Shown here piece by piece: positions 36,266 to 45,314 of a DNA stretch of 64,000 nt. Position 1 is the first letter of the stretch. Each line of letters starts with the position of its first letter. The DNA is from MPNP01 sp026710155 (GTDB taxonomy: Bacteria; Pseudomonadota; Alphaproteobacteria; Rhodobacterales; Rhodobacteraceae): positions 2,356,001-2,420,000 of the forward strand of contig OZ241737.1 in the NCBI GenBank assembly GCA_965200885.1, given 5' to 3'. A program made the position numbers and the translations under genes. The notes beneath the pieces are model-generated. The model searched no databases, was not told where the DNA came from, and was given only the letters and a program-made list of their open reading frames with translations.

Positions 36266-36908
36266 ATGTCCAAAAAAGATTATCATCATGGTGATTTGAA
36301 AAATGCCCTGAAGCAGGCATCCCTGGATTTGGTCGAAGAATATGGACCGCAAGCCTTTACCCTTGCCGCCACTACCCAAACGGGTAGGAGTTTCACCGGC
36401 AGCTCCCTACCGACACTTCAAATCCAAGGAAGAGTTGCTGCAGATGGTGGCAATTGAGGCATTCAAGAATTTCCAGACGATGTTGAATGATGCCTACCAA
36501 AAAAAGAAAAGCAATCCCAGGGAAGCATTTCGTGCCACCGGCAAGGCATATCTGGAATCCGCCAAAAAATTTCCCGGTCATTACATCGTCATGTTTGAAT
36601 CGGGTATTTTTCCCAGGGATAATCCGGAACTTTCCATAGAAACCAAGAGTGCCAAGGAAGTTTTACAAATGCCCTGAACTGAATTACAGACCTCACCAGG
36701 AAATCTGACCTACCCTCGGCAACCCTGATTTGCGATCACATTTGGGCAGAGTCATGGTATGGTCGAATTATATGGACAAAAGTCATTTGATGCGGCCAGT
36801 ACAATCGAACCAGAACAAATTCTGGAATCTGGAGTTGGATATTATCTGAGGGGATTGGGATTATTTTCGAAATATTGCTTGAAAACAATTAATGTTATTT
36901 ACATTTAA
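36266..36908 (+). pseudogene. TetR-family regulator broken by several frameshifts
   Basis: The N-terminus MSKKDYHHGDLKNALKQA begins a TetR helix-turn-helix. Near 36370 the frame slips, and RVGVSPAAPYRHFKSKEE, the recognition helix, continues in another frame to 36677. A third segment in yet another frame (HGMVELYGQKSF, ESGVGYYLRGLGL) carries the C-terminal ligand-domain end to a TAA at 36908. At least two further breaks exist near 36672-36750. Intact members are repressors of about 200 residues. It probably once regulated a neighbour, perhaps metA or a gene now lost. Confidence 0.8.
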
Positions 36909-36959
36909 GGATGGAGTTGGATTCTCCGATAAAATGATTTGAGTTGAGGAAGAATAAAC

Positions 36960-37313
36960 ATGGATAAGGTAAAGCAAGCTTGTAACGATTTCATCGGATG
37001 GATGGATAAGCAGGGTGTTTTGGCTTGGGTTGCGGTGATGGTGGTTTCGTTTATCGTCAACTGGATTATCGGATTGGCAGTTTTGTTTTTCCTGCTGGTC
37101 ACCAATCGATTTGGCAAGGGGCCACAAAAAAGATTCACCAGATCACTACCAAAAACTGAAAATTCCGCATTTGAAAAATACAAGGCAGAAACCCTTAACC
37201 GTCTTGCGAAGGAGCAGAAGGAGTTTGAAGAATTTCTGGAAAATCTCAAGTCAGCAAAAGATCAAAGGGAATTTGACAACTTCATGGAACAGCGAAAACC
37301 TCAAGGTTCCTAA
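36960..37313 (+). CDS. DUF2852 membrane protein
   Basis: 117 residues. Membrane segments lie at about 20-45, followed by a charged helical tail with the family pattern NSAFEKYKAETLNRL, EQKEFEEFLENL and AKDQREFDNFMEQR. DUF2852 is found mainly in alphaproteobacteria; function unknown, inner membrane with a cytoplasmic coiled tail. Single gene, ATG start. Confidence 0.82.
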   Translation: MDKVKQACNDFIGWMDKQGVLAWVAVMVVSFIVNWIIGLAVLFFLLVTNRFGKGPQKRFTRSLPKTENSAFEKYKAETLNRLAKEQKEFEEFLENLKSAKDQREFDNFMEQRKPQGS

Positions 37314-37371
37314 AATCAACAAATTTTGCTTTGGGTCTATTCATTGACCTGAAGGAATGGCCTCAATCACT

Positions 37372-37587
37372 TCAATGCGATTGAGGTTTGCTCTTACCTT
37401 TCTTTACACATTCAAGATAATAGTCGGTAAAGGCCAGACCTAGCACAAACAGAACAATCACGAGGAACGGAAGACCGCCCGCAAAGCCAGCAAATCCAGT
37501 GATTATACTATGGGCCAGACCCAAAATAAAAGTTGCAAACGTGGCCGTTGCCCCCAATCCGATTATGAGTTTAGTCATGTAGTTCAT
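37372..37587 (-). CDS. Small two-helix membrane protein, unknown function
   Basis: 71 residues, start ATG at 37587 with a strong AGGAGG upstream. Two hydrophobic segments (about 5-30 and 38-56) and a basic C-terminal tail. I do not recognise a family. It lies 15 bp downstream of the amidase-like gene on the same strand, so it may be the last gene of the TRAP operon. Confidence 0.55.
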   Translation of the reverse strand: MNYMTKLIIGLGATATFATFILGLAHSIITGFAGFAGGLPFLVIVLFVLGLAFTDYYLECVKKGKSKPQSH

Positions 37588-37602
37588 TTGTGAACAGCCT
37601 CC

Positions 37603-38817
37603 TCATTTCAACTCATCTACAAAATCAAACAATTGATTTATGACCCAGTTGGTGGTTCGCATCAATCGATCATCCTCCCAGTATTTACCAATTAACAACA
37701 ATCCTAAAGGATCATCATTCTCATCCTTCAAGACAGGTATTGTTATCATTGGAAGGCCACAAATTTCTGCCACCTTGGCAATGGGCGATATAAAACCATT
37801 ACCATTCATATCCCCTTGTGAAGCAGGCAGGATCAATGCATCATAATCCAAAAAGAACCTCTCGAAATATCTTCCAAGATGAAGAAACATCTCCTCGAAC
37901 TCTGTGAGTGTTTGTTCTTCCATAATTTTTTTGTCACCCGGTCGAAAAATTTTCTCATACAAAGATTTTCTGACATGACAGTTGTCGGGATTATCCTTTA
38001 ATTCGGTTTCGAACTTGCATACCATTTCGGAAAAATCAGGTAACTCGACTTTATCCTTGGTTGTGTCCAATTCATCAATCAACAAATTGAAATCCTTGAC
38101 ATAATCCAATCGAATGCCATTCAGGTCATAAGTGCATAAGGCAGGTGATACCGGCGGATCATCTTTAAATGTTTTCACCAGATTCGGTGGTGGATAAGGT
38201 AGGCTCAGGATATCCCTTGAGTCATAATACGAAACCAAATCACCGAAATAGGCAATGTCTTCAATGAAGTTTGCAAGCAAACCTACCCTGTCGAGTGAAT
38301 TGAGATCATCAGTCAATCCATACCTTGGAACGATACCAAACGAAGGCACATAACCGAACAGACCAAGTTCTGATGAGGTCAAACAAAAATCATGCCCTCT
38401 TCCGACACCCAGACCAAGGCTTGGCCTACTTTCCAATATCGCCTGCCCGATGGATGAGATTAAAATATTTCTTGAAGCATCTGTGGCGCCAGAATCGGCT
38501 TTTATCTTGTCTATATTCAGTATGGAAGACAAGGCCCCATGGGTATTCAGTAGATCCTCTACCGAGGAATTACCCGTAAAACCTTCGGGTTTGTTCAAAG
38601 CCAGGGCTACAGGAATACCATGTAAATTACCCAAGGGCTTGCCATGCAATGTCATGAGGTCAAGCACTTTGGCACGATCCCTGTCAACAATGAATTCATC
38701 TTCACTTGAACTTTCCAATAGACCAGCAAGCAATTGTTCCGAAGTCGTATGCCTATCCTTGATACCGGAAAGCAATGTGGCAACTGTTAGATATTTACTT
38801 ACTTCGTGGTCGTCCAT
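37603..38817 (-). CDS. Amidase-signature homologue lacking the catalytic triad
   Basis: 404 residues related to the amidase-signature fold: HGIPVALALN corresponds to the usual GIPVAVKD, GLFGYVPSFGIVPRYGL to the G-x-x-G-x-KPTYGxVSRYG segment, and DALILPASQGD, GLPMITIPV and LGLLLIGKYWEDDRLM to the C-terminal half. The catalytic lysine is absent (ALN instead of VKD) and the serine-glycine-rich stretch holding both catalytic serines is missing or replaced (GRGHDFCLTSSELG). It is probably a non-catalytic or repurposed protein. It starts six bases after the TRAP large-permease stop and appears to belong to that operon. Confidence 0.65.
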   Translation of the reverse strand: MDDHEVSKYLTVATLLSGIKDRHTTSEQLLAGLLESSSEDEFIVDRDRAKVLDLMTLHGKPLGNLHGIPVALALNKPEGFTGNSSVEDLLNTHGALSSILNIDKIKADSGATDASRNILISSIGQAILESRPSLGLGVGRGHDFCLTSSELGLFGYVPSFGIVPRYGLTDDLNSLDRVGLLANFIEDIAYFGDLVSYYDSRDILSLPYPPPNLVKTFKDDPPVSPALCTYDLNGIRLDYVKDFNLLIDELDTTKDKVELPDFSEMVCKFETELKDNPDNCHVRKSLYEKIFRPGDKKIMEEQTLTEFEEMFLHLGRYFERFFLDYDALILPASQGDMNGNGFISPIAKVAEICGLPMITIPVLKDENDDPLGLLLIGKYWEDDRLMRTTNWVINQLFDFVDELK

Positions 38818-38822
38818 GTTTT

Positions 38823-40184
38823 TCAGGGGATATATTCACCGAAAAGATAGTCGGGAAACCACAAGGCAATTTGTGGGAATTGATACATGAGAACCATGGC
38901 AAATACAACAATCGCCAGATAAGGTAGAATACCCTTGAATATGTCAACCAGTTCAATCTGTGACTTGAGTACCCCCTTCAGATAATATGCTGACATTGCC
39001 ATTGGAGGTGTCAGGAAGGAGGTCTGCAAATTCAGGGCCACCAGCATTGCAAAAAAATACGGGTTGACATTGAACGTGTCCAGCATGGGAAGAAAGATCG
39101 GTACGAAGATGATTAAAATCTCTGACCACTCCAGAGGCCATCCCAAAATAAAAATTATTAGTTGTACAAGAACCAGGAATTGCCAGGGTTCAAGATTCAA
39201 TGCGAGAACCCAGTTTTCAATAACATCATGCCCCCCGAGATAAGAAAAGACCGAGGCAAAGGTCCAGGAACCTACAAACAGCCAGCAAACCATGGCAGTG
39301 GACTTGGCTGTCAAAAAGACACTCTCCTTCAACCTTGACCAGGTCAGGGATTTATATAAAATGGCCAGTATCAAGCCACCAAGTGCTCCCATTGCAGCTG
39401 CTTCTGCAGGTGTGGCCAAGCCGCCAAGGATCGAACCGAGTACAAGCAGTATAAGGATCGTCAGTGGTACAAAAGAAACCAAAAGATCCCTGATTATTTC
39501 CCACTGTGGTGGTACCGATTCCAAGACTGGCTTGGGCGCTATACTTGGGTTGATCAAGGATCTGGTCAAAACATAAACAATATATAGACCTGATAACAAT
39601 AAACCTGGAAACACGGCAGCAGCATATAAACGCAACGGTGACAGTTCGGCAATGGCTGCATACACGATCAACATGATCGACGGAGGAATCAGAATGCCGA
39701 GTGTTCCCCCAGCACAAATCACACCTGAAGCGAAGGTCTTGTCATACGAAGCCTTGGCCATTGCTGGAAAGGCCAGCAATCCCATGAGTGTGACCACTGC
39801 CCCAACTATGCCGGATGCAGTGGAAAATATCGTACAGGTGATCAAGGCGGCAATCGCCATTGAACCCGGCAAATGCCTTGCTGCCATTTGAATTGAATAG
39901 AAGAGGCGATTGACGATATTTGCCCGTTCGACGACATACCCCATCATCAGGAACAGCGGAATTGCCACGAGGGTATCATTTTCCATTACCGAATAGGTAT
40001 TCTGATTGAGAAGGTAAAAGATTTGATTGTTGAAAATATCGAGAAAACTGTCGTATCCACTGTAATAAGCATAAAACCCAAAACCCACACCCATGGCTAT
40101 CAAGGTAAAGGCTATGGGAAATCCTAGAAGTACCAAGACGATAAACAAGCACAGCATTAAAATTGCTACTTCGGGATTAGTCAT
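38823..40184 (-). CDS. TRAP transporter large permease subunit (DctM family)
   Basis: About 453 residues with twelve or so membrane segments. Family features include LVAIPLFLMMGYVVER, GIVGAVVTLMGLLAFP, the conserved ICAGGTLGILIPPSIMLIVY and TPAEAAAMGALG. It forms the Na+-coupled channel of a tripartite importer with the small subunit and binding protein encoded just upstream. Confidence 0.92.
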   Translation of the reverse strand: MTNPEVAILMLCLFIVLVLLGFPIAFTLIAMGVGFGFYAYYSGYDSFLDIFNNQIFYLLNQNTYSVMENDTLVAIPLFLMMGYVVERANIVNRLFYSIQMAARHLPGSMAIAALITCTIFSTASGIVGAVVTLMGLLAFPAMAKASYDKTFASGVICAGGTLGILIPPSIMLIVYAAIAELSPLRLYAAAVFPGLLLSGLYIVYVLTRSLINPSIAPKPVLESVPPQWEIIRDLLVSFVPLTILILLVLGSILGGLATPAEAAAMGALGGLILAILYKSLTWSRLKESVFLTAKSTAMVCWLFVGSWTFASVFSYLGGHDVIENWVLALNLEPWQFLVLVQLIIFILGWPLEWSEILIIFVPIFLPMLDTFNVNPYFFAMLVALNLQTSFLTPPMAMSAYYLKGVLKSQIELVDIFKGILPYLAIVVFAMVLMYQFPQIALWFPDYLFGEYIP

Positions 40185-40223
40185 TTCAAAATACCACTTT
40201 CAAAAATCGTGTTTGTTGACCCA

Positions 40224-40775
40224 CTACTTGGTCAACAGTTCTCCAGTCTCATGGACGTCTTCAATTCGGGGAACCCATTGACCTGAAAACATTGCCCTCC
40301 AGCAGCGAAGCGTCTCTGAAATTCCCTGAAGTATCAGCAGAAAGCCGGCAACGGGAATCAAGGTCTTGAAGAAGTAAATCTGTATCCTGGCAGGGCTGTT
40401 CCAGCTGAACTCCTTGTATCTCCAACTGTCCTGGGCAATTTCCCAACCGAACCAAAAGAGGGCCAGCATGCCCGGGAAAAAAAACAGGATGTAAAGTACA
40501 AAATCTATCCTGGCTTGCCACTTGACCGGAAACAATCGATAAAATACATCACCCCTGACATGTGCATCCTGGGCCAGGGCATAGGGACCTGCCATCAAAA
40601 ACAAGGCGCCATACATCTGAACCATCATGTCGAAAACCCAAACTGTCGGGCTATCAAATACATATCGAACAATGACTTCATAGGAAACCGACAGGGTCAG
40701 AATCAGAATACACCACGCGAAGGCCCTGCCTATCCAAAGGCTCAGCCCTTCCATGCCATGAATTATCCGCTCCAA
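40224..40775 (-). CDS. TRAP transporter small permease subunit (DctQ family)
   Basis: 183 residues, four membrane segments, with the family motifs YVFDSPTVWVFD and HVRGDVFY. It pairs with the DctM subunit downstream. Start is TTG at 40775 with a clear GGAGG six bases upstream; no better ATG exists. Confidence 0.88.
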   Translation of the reverse strand: MERIIHGMEGLSLWIGRAFAWCILILTLSVSYEVIVRYVFDSPTVWVFDMMVQMYGALFLMAGPYALAQDAHVRGDVFYRLFPVKWQARIDFVLYILFFFPGMLALFWFGWEIAQDSWRYKEFSWNSPARIQIYFFKTLIPVAGFLLILQGISETLRCWRAMFSGQWVPRIEDVHETGELLTK

Positions 40776-40785
40776 AACTTCCTCC

Positions 40786-40822
40786 TAAAAAAACACGAGG
40801 GATTACCCTCCCCCGTGTTTTA
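40786..40822 (-). terminator. Bulged hairpin with U-run between TRAP binding-protein and permease genes
   Basis: On the minus strand AAAACACG, four unpaired G, AGGG, loop TAAT, CCCT, CGTGTTTT and further T. It resembles an intrinsic terminator and lies between the binding-protein stop and the small-subunit start. It probably attenuates the operon so that the binding protein is made in excess. Confidence 0.6.
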
Positions 40823-40832
40823 TTCGCTTGTT

Positions 40833-41936
40833 TCAACCACCGAAATAATGGTCGTAGGCCAACTTGTAATCAGGTTGATTCAAGTTCAGGTAATTCATCA
40901 CACTCTCAGCGTAGGCTTTCTGGCTTTCAATGACCTTGGCAAAGAAGGGATCCTCATTGCTGAGTCTTTCAACAACGACATCCCATGCGACCAACTGGGC
41001 CTTCATGACAGAATCGGGAGTACGGTACACATTGACACCGTGATCAGTCTGCAAGGAAACCAAATCTTCAGCGTACTGGGTTGTATTATGCCAATAGAAA
41101 TTGGAATTCTCAGCCTCGGCGGCATACTTCAAAATAGCCTGCAACTCAGGAGAAAGCGCGTTGTACTTGTCCTTGTTGACAGTTACTTCAAAAAATTCCT
41201 GACTTTGATGGAATGAAGCCAAATGATAATGCTTGGAAACATCCTGCATGCCGAAATCCTTGTCGGAAGTCGGATTGTTGAACTCAGCGGCATCAATGAG
41301 GTTGGACTTCATGGCAGGCTGAATCTCTCCACCTGGCAACTGAACAACACTCATACCCATTTCAAGCAGAACATCAGCAGCCAATCCGACTGTTCGATAC
41401 TTCAAACCTTCCATTTGACTTGCATCAGTGATTTGCTCCTTGAACCATCCCAGTGGCTGGGCCGGCATCGGTGAAAAGAAGAAGGACACCAAATTCAACT
41501 GAAGAGTATCCATCAACTCATTGAATAGTTCTTGGCCTCCACCGTAATGAACCCAGCCTAGAACTTCCTGGCTGGACCAGCCAAAGCAAGGTCCTGTACC
41601 AAACAATGAAGCCGTTGGAGATTTAGAATACCAGTAGGCAGGTACATAAAAGGCGGCATCCAGAACTCCTCTATGAACTGCGTCCTGCATCTGGCTTGTC
41701 TTGACGACAGCATTGACAGGAAGCACCTCGATTTGAAGTGCATCACCGGCCATTTCGTTGACGCGTTTCACATAGTTCTGGGTATTTTCATAAAATATTC
41801 CCCCCCCCCAGGCACTCTGAAGTTTGAGAACTGTGGTTTCCGCCCTGGCAATCGACGGAGCAGCCAATGTACCCGCAGCAGCACCTGCAACTGCAGCCCC
41901 TCTTATAAAACCTCGGCGATTGATTTTGTCTGACAT
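40833..41936 (-). CDS. TRAP transporter substrate-binding protein (TakP-like), Tat signal
   Basis: 367 residues beginning with a Tat signal (NRRGFIRGAAVAGAA, cleavage near APSIARA). The mature part matches DctP-type binding proteins of the 2-oxo-acid group: KLQSAWGGGIFYENT, LKYRTVGLAADVLLEMG, and AAEFNNPTSDKDFGMQDV, where the substrate-contacting region of TakP lies. Probable substrates are 2-oxo acids or similar monocarboxylates; inference only. Strong AGGAG before the ATG. A run of ten G lies inside the gene, just after the signal sequence. Confidence 0.88.
   Translation of the reverse strand: MSDKINRRGFIRGAAVAGAAAGTLAAPSIARAETTVLKLQSAWGGGIFYENTQNYVKRVNEMAGDALQIEVLPVNAVVKTSQMQDAVHRGVLDAAFYVPAYWYSKSPTASLFGTGPCFGWSSQEVLGWVHYGGGQELFNELMDTLQLNLVSFFFSPMPAQPLGWFKEQITDASQMEGLKYRTVGLAADVLLEMGMSVVQLPGGEIQPAMKSNLIDAAEFNNPTSDKDFGMQDVSKHYHLASFHQSQEFFEVTVNKDKYNALSPELQAILKYAAEAENSNFYWHNTTQYAEDLVSLQTDHGVNVYRTPDSVMKAQLVAWDVVVERLSNEDPFFAKVIESQKAYAESVMNYLNLNQPDYKLAYDHYFGG
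41800..41809. repeat. Run of ten C (G on the coding strand) inside the TRAP binding-protein gene
   Basis: The tract encodes part of AWGGGI near residue 45. It is in frame as sequenced, but a change of one unit would truncate the protein soon after the signal peptide. Runs this long are rare in host DNA of this composition and are typical sites of replication slippage. Confidence 0.85.
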
Positions 41937-42116
41937 ATAATTCTCCTTCCTTAGATTGGTTAATTTTATAAGTCATGGTACTTAATAATTTATTTTTTCG
42001 CAATTATCCAATAAATTTTTTCCCAATTTTGCTCTTGGTCATGTTCGGATTGAAATTAATCCAAATTAATTTAAATATTTGTATGCAATTGGTACTTGAA
42101 TTGGGGATGAGAAACA

Positions 42117-42695
42117 ATGGAAACCACCGACGATTTGAATGCTGTTCCTATAACATTGTATAAATGGGCCGGGGCCTGGGGACCATTTAAGGTAAAAATT
42201 CCATGTGGGGAATGCACATTAACACTTGATATAATCAAGGATACCATGGATTCGGAACTTGCCGATGTTCCTGTAAAGTTAGAAGTGCGAGAATGGTTGT
42301 CCGAATGGTGGAAACCATTACTGGTCGGAGGATGGCATGCCCCCATAGTAATCGTTGATGGCAAAATGGTCAATCAGGGCAACGCCCTGAACAGAGGGGT
42401 ACTGACCGAGGCCGTAATCAACGCTTATGTCAAACGAACATCCATCAAGGGCAATAAATTGTTCGGTAAGGTTACCTGCCCGCATTGTACCAAGGCCAAG
42501 CAGCAGTTGAGTGAGTCCAATATTGACTTCACCTATCATGATGTGGTTAAAGAACCCCTGTCACTATATGAAATGCTGGCCAGGGTCAAACCCATCGTGG
42601 GACCAAAGACCCCCATAACCGTACCACAAATATGGCTGGAGGGAAACTATGTTGGGGGCGCCAATGAGCTTTCAAGTCATTTGAAAAACAGCTGA
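42117..42695 (+). CDS. Two-domain glutaredoxin-like protein
   Basis: 192 residues. The C-terminal half is a glutaredoxin fold: LFGKVTCPHCTKAKQQL (CPHC active site) near residue 118, TVPQIWLEGNYVGGANEL near the end. The N-terminal half looks like a second thioredoxin-fold domain with CGEC near residue 30 (YKWAGAWGPFKVKIPCGEC) and HAPIVIVDGK. It may reduce disulfides or carry an Fe-S cluster. Standalone gene upstream of ilvB, not obviously linked to it. Confidence 0.75.
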   Translation: METTDDLNAVPITLYKWAGAWGPFKVKIPCGECTLTLDIIKDTMDSELADVPVKLEVREWLSEWWKPLLVGGWHAPIVIVDGKMVNQGNALNRGVLTEAVINAYVKRTSIKGNKLFGKVTCPHCTKAKQQLSESNIDFTYHDVVKEPLSLYEMLARVKPIVGPKTPITVPQIWLEGNYVGGANELSSHLKNS

Positions 42696-42806
42696 GTATG
42701 CCTTTACCAACCTTCTGAATTCCCTGTTCAATTTAGTTTTGCAAGTCAGAATTTCTTCCACCAAATTTTCCATAATCCTGATGAAATCAAAAAGGTAAAT
42801 CAAACC

Positions 42807-44597
42807 ATGGACCAACTTGAAAATAACAAGGCTCAACACCCCCGAATGACCGGGTCACAAATGGTTGTTCAAGCCCTCAAGGATCATGGTGTGGATACGG
42901 TATTCGGTTATCCCGGTGGTGCCGTCCTACCAATTTATGATGAAATATTCCAGCAAAATGAGATCCGTCATTTTCTGGTTCGGCATGAACAGGGAGCCGT
43001 TCATGCTGCCGAGGGTTATGCCAGATCAACTGGGAAACCCGGAGTTGTACTGGTTACTTCAGGACCTGGTGCTACCAATACAGTTACGGGATTAACCGAT
43101 GCCTTGATGGATTCAATCCCCCTTGTTGTTATTTCCGGCCAGGTTCCAACCTTCATGATTGGCAATGATGCCTTTCAGGAAGCTGATACGGTTGGCATTA
43201 CCCGTCCCTGTACCAAGCACAATTGGCTGGTCAGGGAAACCGATGCTTTGGGGCCGGCGTTTCATGAGGCCTTTCATGTTGCCTTGCACGGTAGACCAGG
43301 ACCCGTACTCATTGATATTCCCAAGGACGTTCAATTTGCCATAGGTAATTATGTCCCTCTTGATGCCGCACCAAAAAGCAAATACAATCCCAGAACCAAG
43401 GGTGATACTGACGAAATAGGGTTTCTGGTCAGTTTGATGGAAACCGCCGAAAGGCCTATATTTTACACGGGAGGCGGGGTAATAAATTCTGGTATACAAG
43501 CATGCCGGACCCTACAGGAATTGGTTAATGAAACCGGATTTCCGATTACATCCACCCTCATGGGATTGGGCGCCTATCCCGCATCCGGTTCCCATTGGCT
43601 TGGAATGCTTGGCATGCATGGTACATACGAAGCAAACATCGCGATGTACGAATGTGACCTGATGATCAATGTCGGAGCAAGATTCGATGACCGAATCACA
43701 GGTCGTGTGAGTGATTTCAGTCCCGGTTCGACGAAAGCCCATGTTGATATCGACAGATCGTCAATCAACAAGGTTATTCCAACCGAAATACCCATCGTTG
43801 GGGATGCTGGAATAGTCCTGCAACAGATTCTTGAACTGTGGCGGTCCAAGGGCAAGAAAACCAACTCGCTTGAAGTTGACAAATGGTGGCGGAAGATCAA
43901 ACATTGGAAAACCCGTGATTGTCTGAGTTATGAGAATTCGGACACCATGATCAAGCCTCAATATGCGATTCAAAGACTGGAAGAACTCACCCAAGGTTAT
44001 GACCGGTTCCTGATTACTGATGTGGGCCAGCACCAGATGTGGGCTGCCCAGTTCATGAAATTGGAGGATCCGAATAGATGGATGACCTCTGGGGGTCTTG
44101 GTACCATGGGTTATGGCCTCCCTGCATCGATTGGCGTACAGGTTGCACATCCTGATTCACTTGTTATCAATGTTTCCGGTGATGCCGGATGGTTGATGAA
44201 TATGCAGGAAATGGGAACCGCCGTTCAATACCAGCTTCCCATCAAGCAATTCATTGTCAACAACAAGCGTCTTGGCATGGTTAGACAATGGCAACAAATC
44301 CTGCATGGCGAAAGGTATAGCCATTCATGGTCAGAGGCGCTTCCGGATTTTGTCAAATTGGCTGAAGCATTCGGTTGCAAGGGGATAGTCATATCCAATC
44401 CCGCGGACCTTGATGAGGCCATAATGGAAATGGTGGCCTTTGATGGTCCCGTTATAGTTGATTGCCAGGTTACAGAACATGAAAACTGTTTCCCCATGAT
44501 TCCATCTGGTGAACCTCATAACAAAATGATTTTTGAAGAGGATATTCAGGCCCAGGAAGATCAGCTGGTTGGGAAGGAAGGATCAATCCTCGTTTAA
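42807..44597 (+). CDS. ilvB: Acetolactate synthase large subunit
   Basis: Thiamine-diphosphate enzyme of valine, leucine and isoleucine synthesis, 596 residues. The N-terminal domain has GYPGGAVLPIYDE and the catalytic glutamate in RHEQGAVHAAEGYAR; the FAD-binding middle has MLGMHGTYEAN; the TPP motif is SGDAGWLMNMQEMGTA through VNN. The small subunit gene follows after 14 bp, an operon. Confidence 0.95.
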   Translation: MDQLENNKAQHPRMTGSQMVVQALKDHGVDTVFGYPGGAVLPIYDEIFQQNEIRHFLVRHEQGAVHAAEGYARSTGKPGVVLVTSGPGATNTVTGLTDALMDSIPLVVISGQVPTFMIGNDAFQEADTVGITRPCTKHNWLVRETDALGPAFHEAFHVALHGRPGPVLIDIPKDVQFAIGNYVPLDAAPKSKYNPRTKGDTDEIGFLVSLMETAERPIFYTGGGVINSGIQACRTLQELVNETGFPITSTLMGLGAYPASGSHWLGMLGMHGTYEANIAMYECDLMINVGARFDDRITGRVSDFSPGSTKAHVDIDRSSINKVIPTEIPIVGDAGIVLQQILELWRSKGKKTNSLEVDKWWRKIKHWKTRDCLSYENSDTMIKPQYAIQRLEELTQGYDRFLITDVGQHQMWAAQFMKLEDPNRWMTSGGLGTMGYGLPASIGVQVAHPDSLVINVSGDAGWLMNMQEMGTAVQYQLPIKQFIVNNKRLGMVRQWQQILHGERYSHSWSEALPDFVKLAEAFGCKGIVISNPADLDEAIMEMVAFDGPVIVDCQVTEHENCFPMIPSGEPHNKMIFEEDIQAQEDQLVGKEGSILV

Positions 44598-44611
44598 TTT
44601 GGTGGAAGAAA

Positions 44612-45175
44612 ATGAATTCTCTAAGATTGAATAAAGGTGTTTCCAGAAAATCTGCTTACGATTTGAGGAACCCAACCGAAGATGTTTTTGAAGTCCATAC
44701 CCTGACCGTTCTGGTGGATAACGAAGCGGGAGTACTAGCAAGGGTCATTGGGTTGTTTTCCGGCCGGGGTTATAACATTGAAAGCCTGACTGTCTCTGAA
44801 GTTGACCACAAGGGAAAACTGTCCAGAATTACCATAATGACCAAGGGAAAACCAACTGTCATAGAACAAATCAAAGCCCAGTTGGAACGTTTGGTTCCAG
44901 TGTATGAGGTTCATGACTTGACAACTGAAGGGCCATCCGTTGAAAGGGAGTTGGCCCTTTTGAAAGTCAAGGGTGAAGGCAATCACAGAGTCGAAGCCCT
45001 CCGTCTGGCGGATATATTCAGAGCACGTGTTGTCGATTCAACGCTTGAAAGTTTTGTGTTTGAATTGACTGGACCTCCAGAAAAGATTGACAAGTTTGCC
45101 TGCCTGATGGAACCGCTTGGATTGATTGAAATTGCCCGTACTGGCGTGGTTGGCATTTCAAGAGGCGAATACTAA
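44612..45175 (+). CDS. ilvN: Acetolactate synthase small (regulatory) subunit
   Basis: 187 residues, the long IlvH/IlvN form. An ACT domain near the N-terminus (LTVLVDNEAGVLARVIGLFSGRGYNIESL) binds valine for feedback inhibition; a C-terminal ACT-like half follows (ELALLKVKGE, FVFELTGPPEKIDKF). It activates and regulates the large subunit encoded just upstream. Confidence 0.94.
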   Translation: MNSLRLNKGVSRKSAYDLRNPTEDVFEVHTLTVLVDNEAGVLARVIGLFSGRGYNIESLTVSEVDHKGKLSRITIMTKGKPTVIEQIKAQLERLVPVYEVHDLTTEGPSVERELALLKVKGEGNHRVEALRLADIFRARVVDSTLESFVFELTGPPEKIDKFACLMEPLGLIEIARTGVVGISRGEY

Positions 45176-45263
45176 AGGGAACCTCCATTTATTTTTTTGA
45201 AGCTACAATTCGTTGAATTTGTCACATCCCCGATTTTCTCTATCTGGTTGCAACTGAAACAAT

Positions 45264-45287
45264 GGGCGGCCTCTTGTCAGACCGCCT
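45264..45287. terminator. Possible terminator between ilvN and nrdJ
   Basis: A short inverted repeat GGGCGG / CCGCCT with a 12-nt loop followed by AT-rich sequence on the plus strand. It sits in the convergent gap, where it could end ilvBN transcription. Confidence 0.35.
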
Positions 45288-45314
45288 AATTATATTTGAA
45301 TTTCTTTCAGCAGA

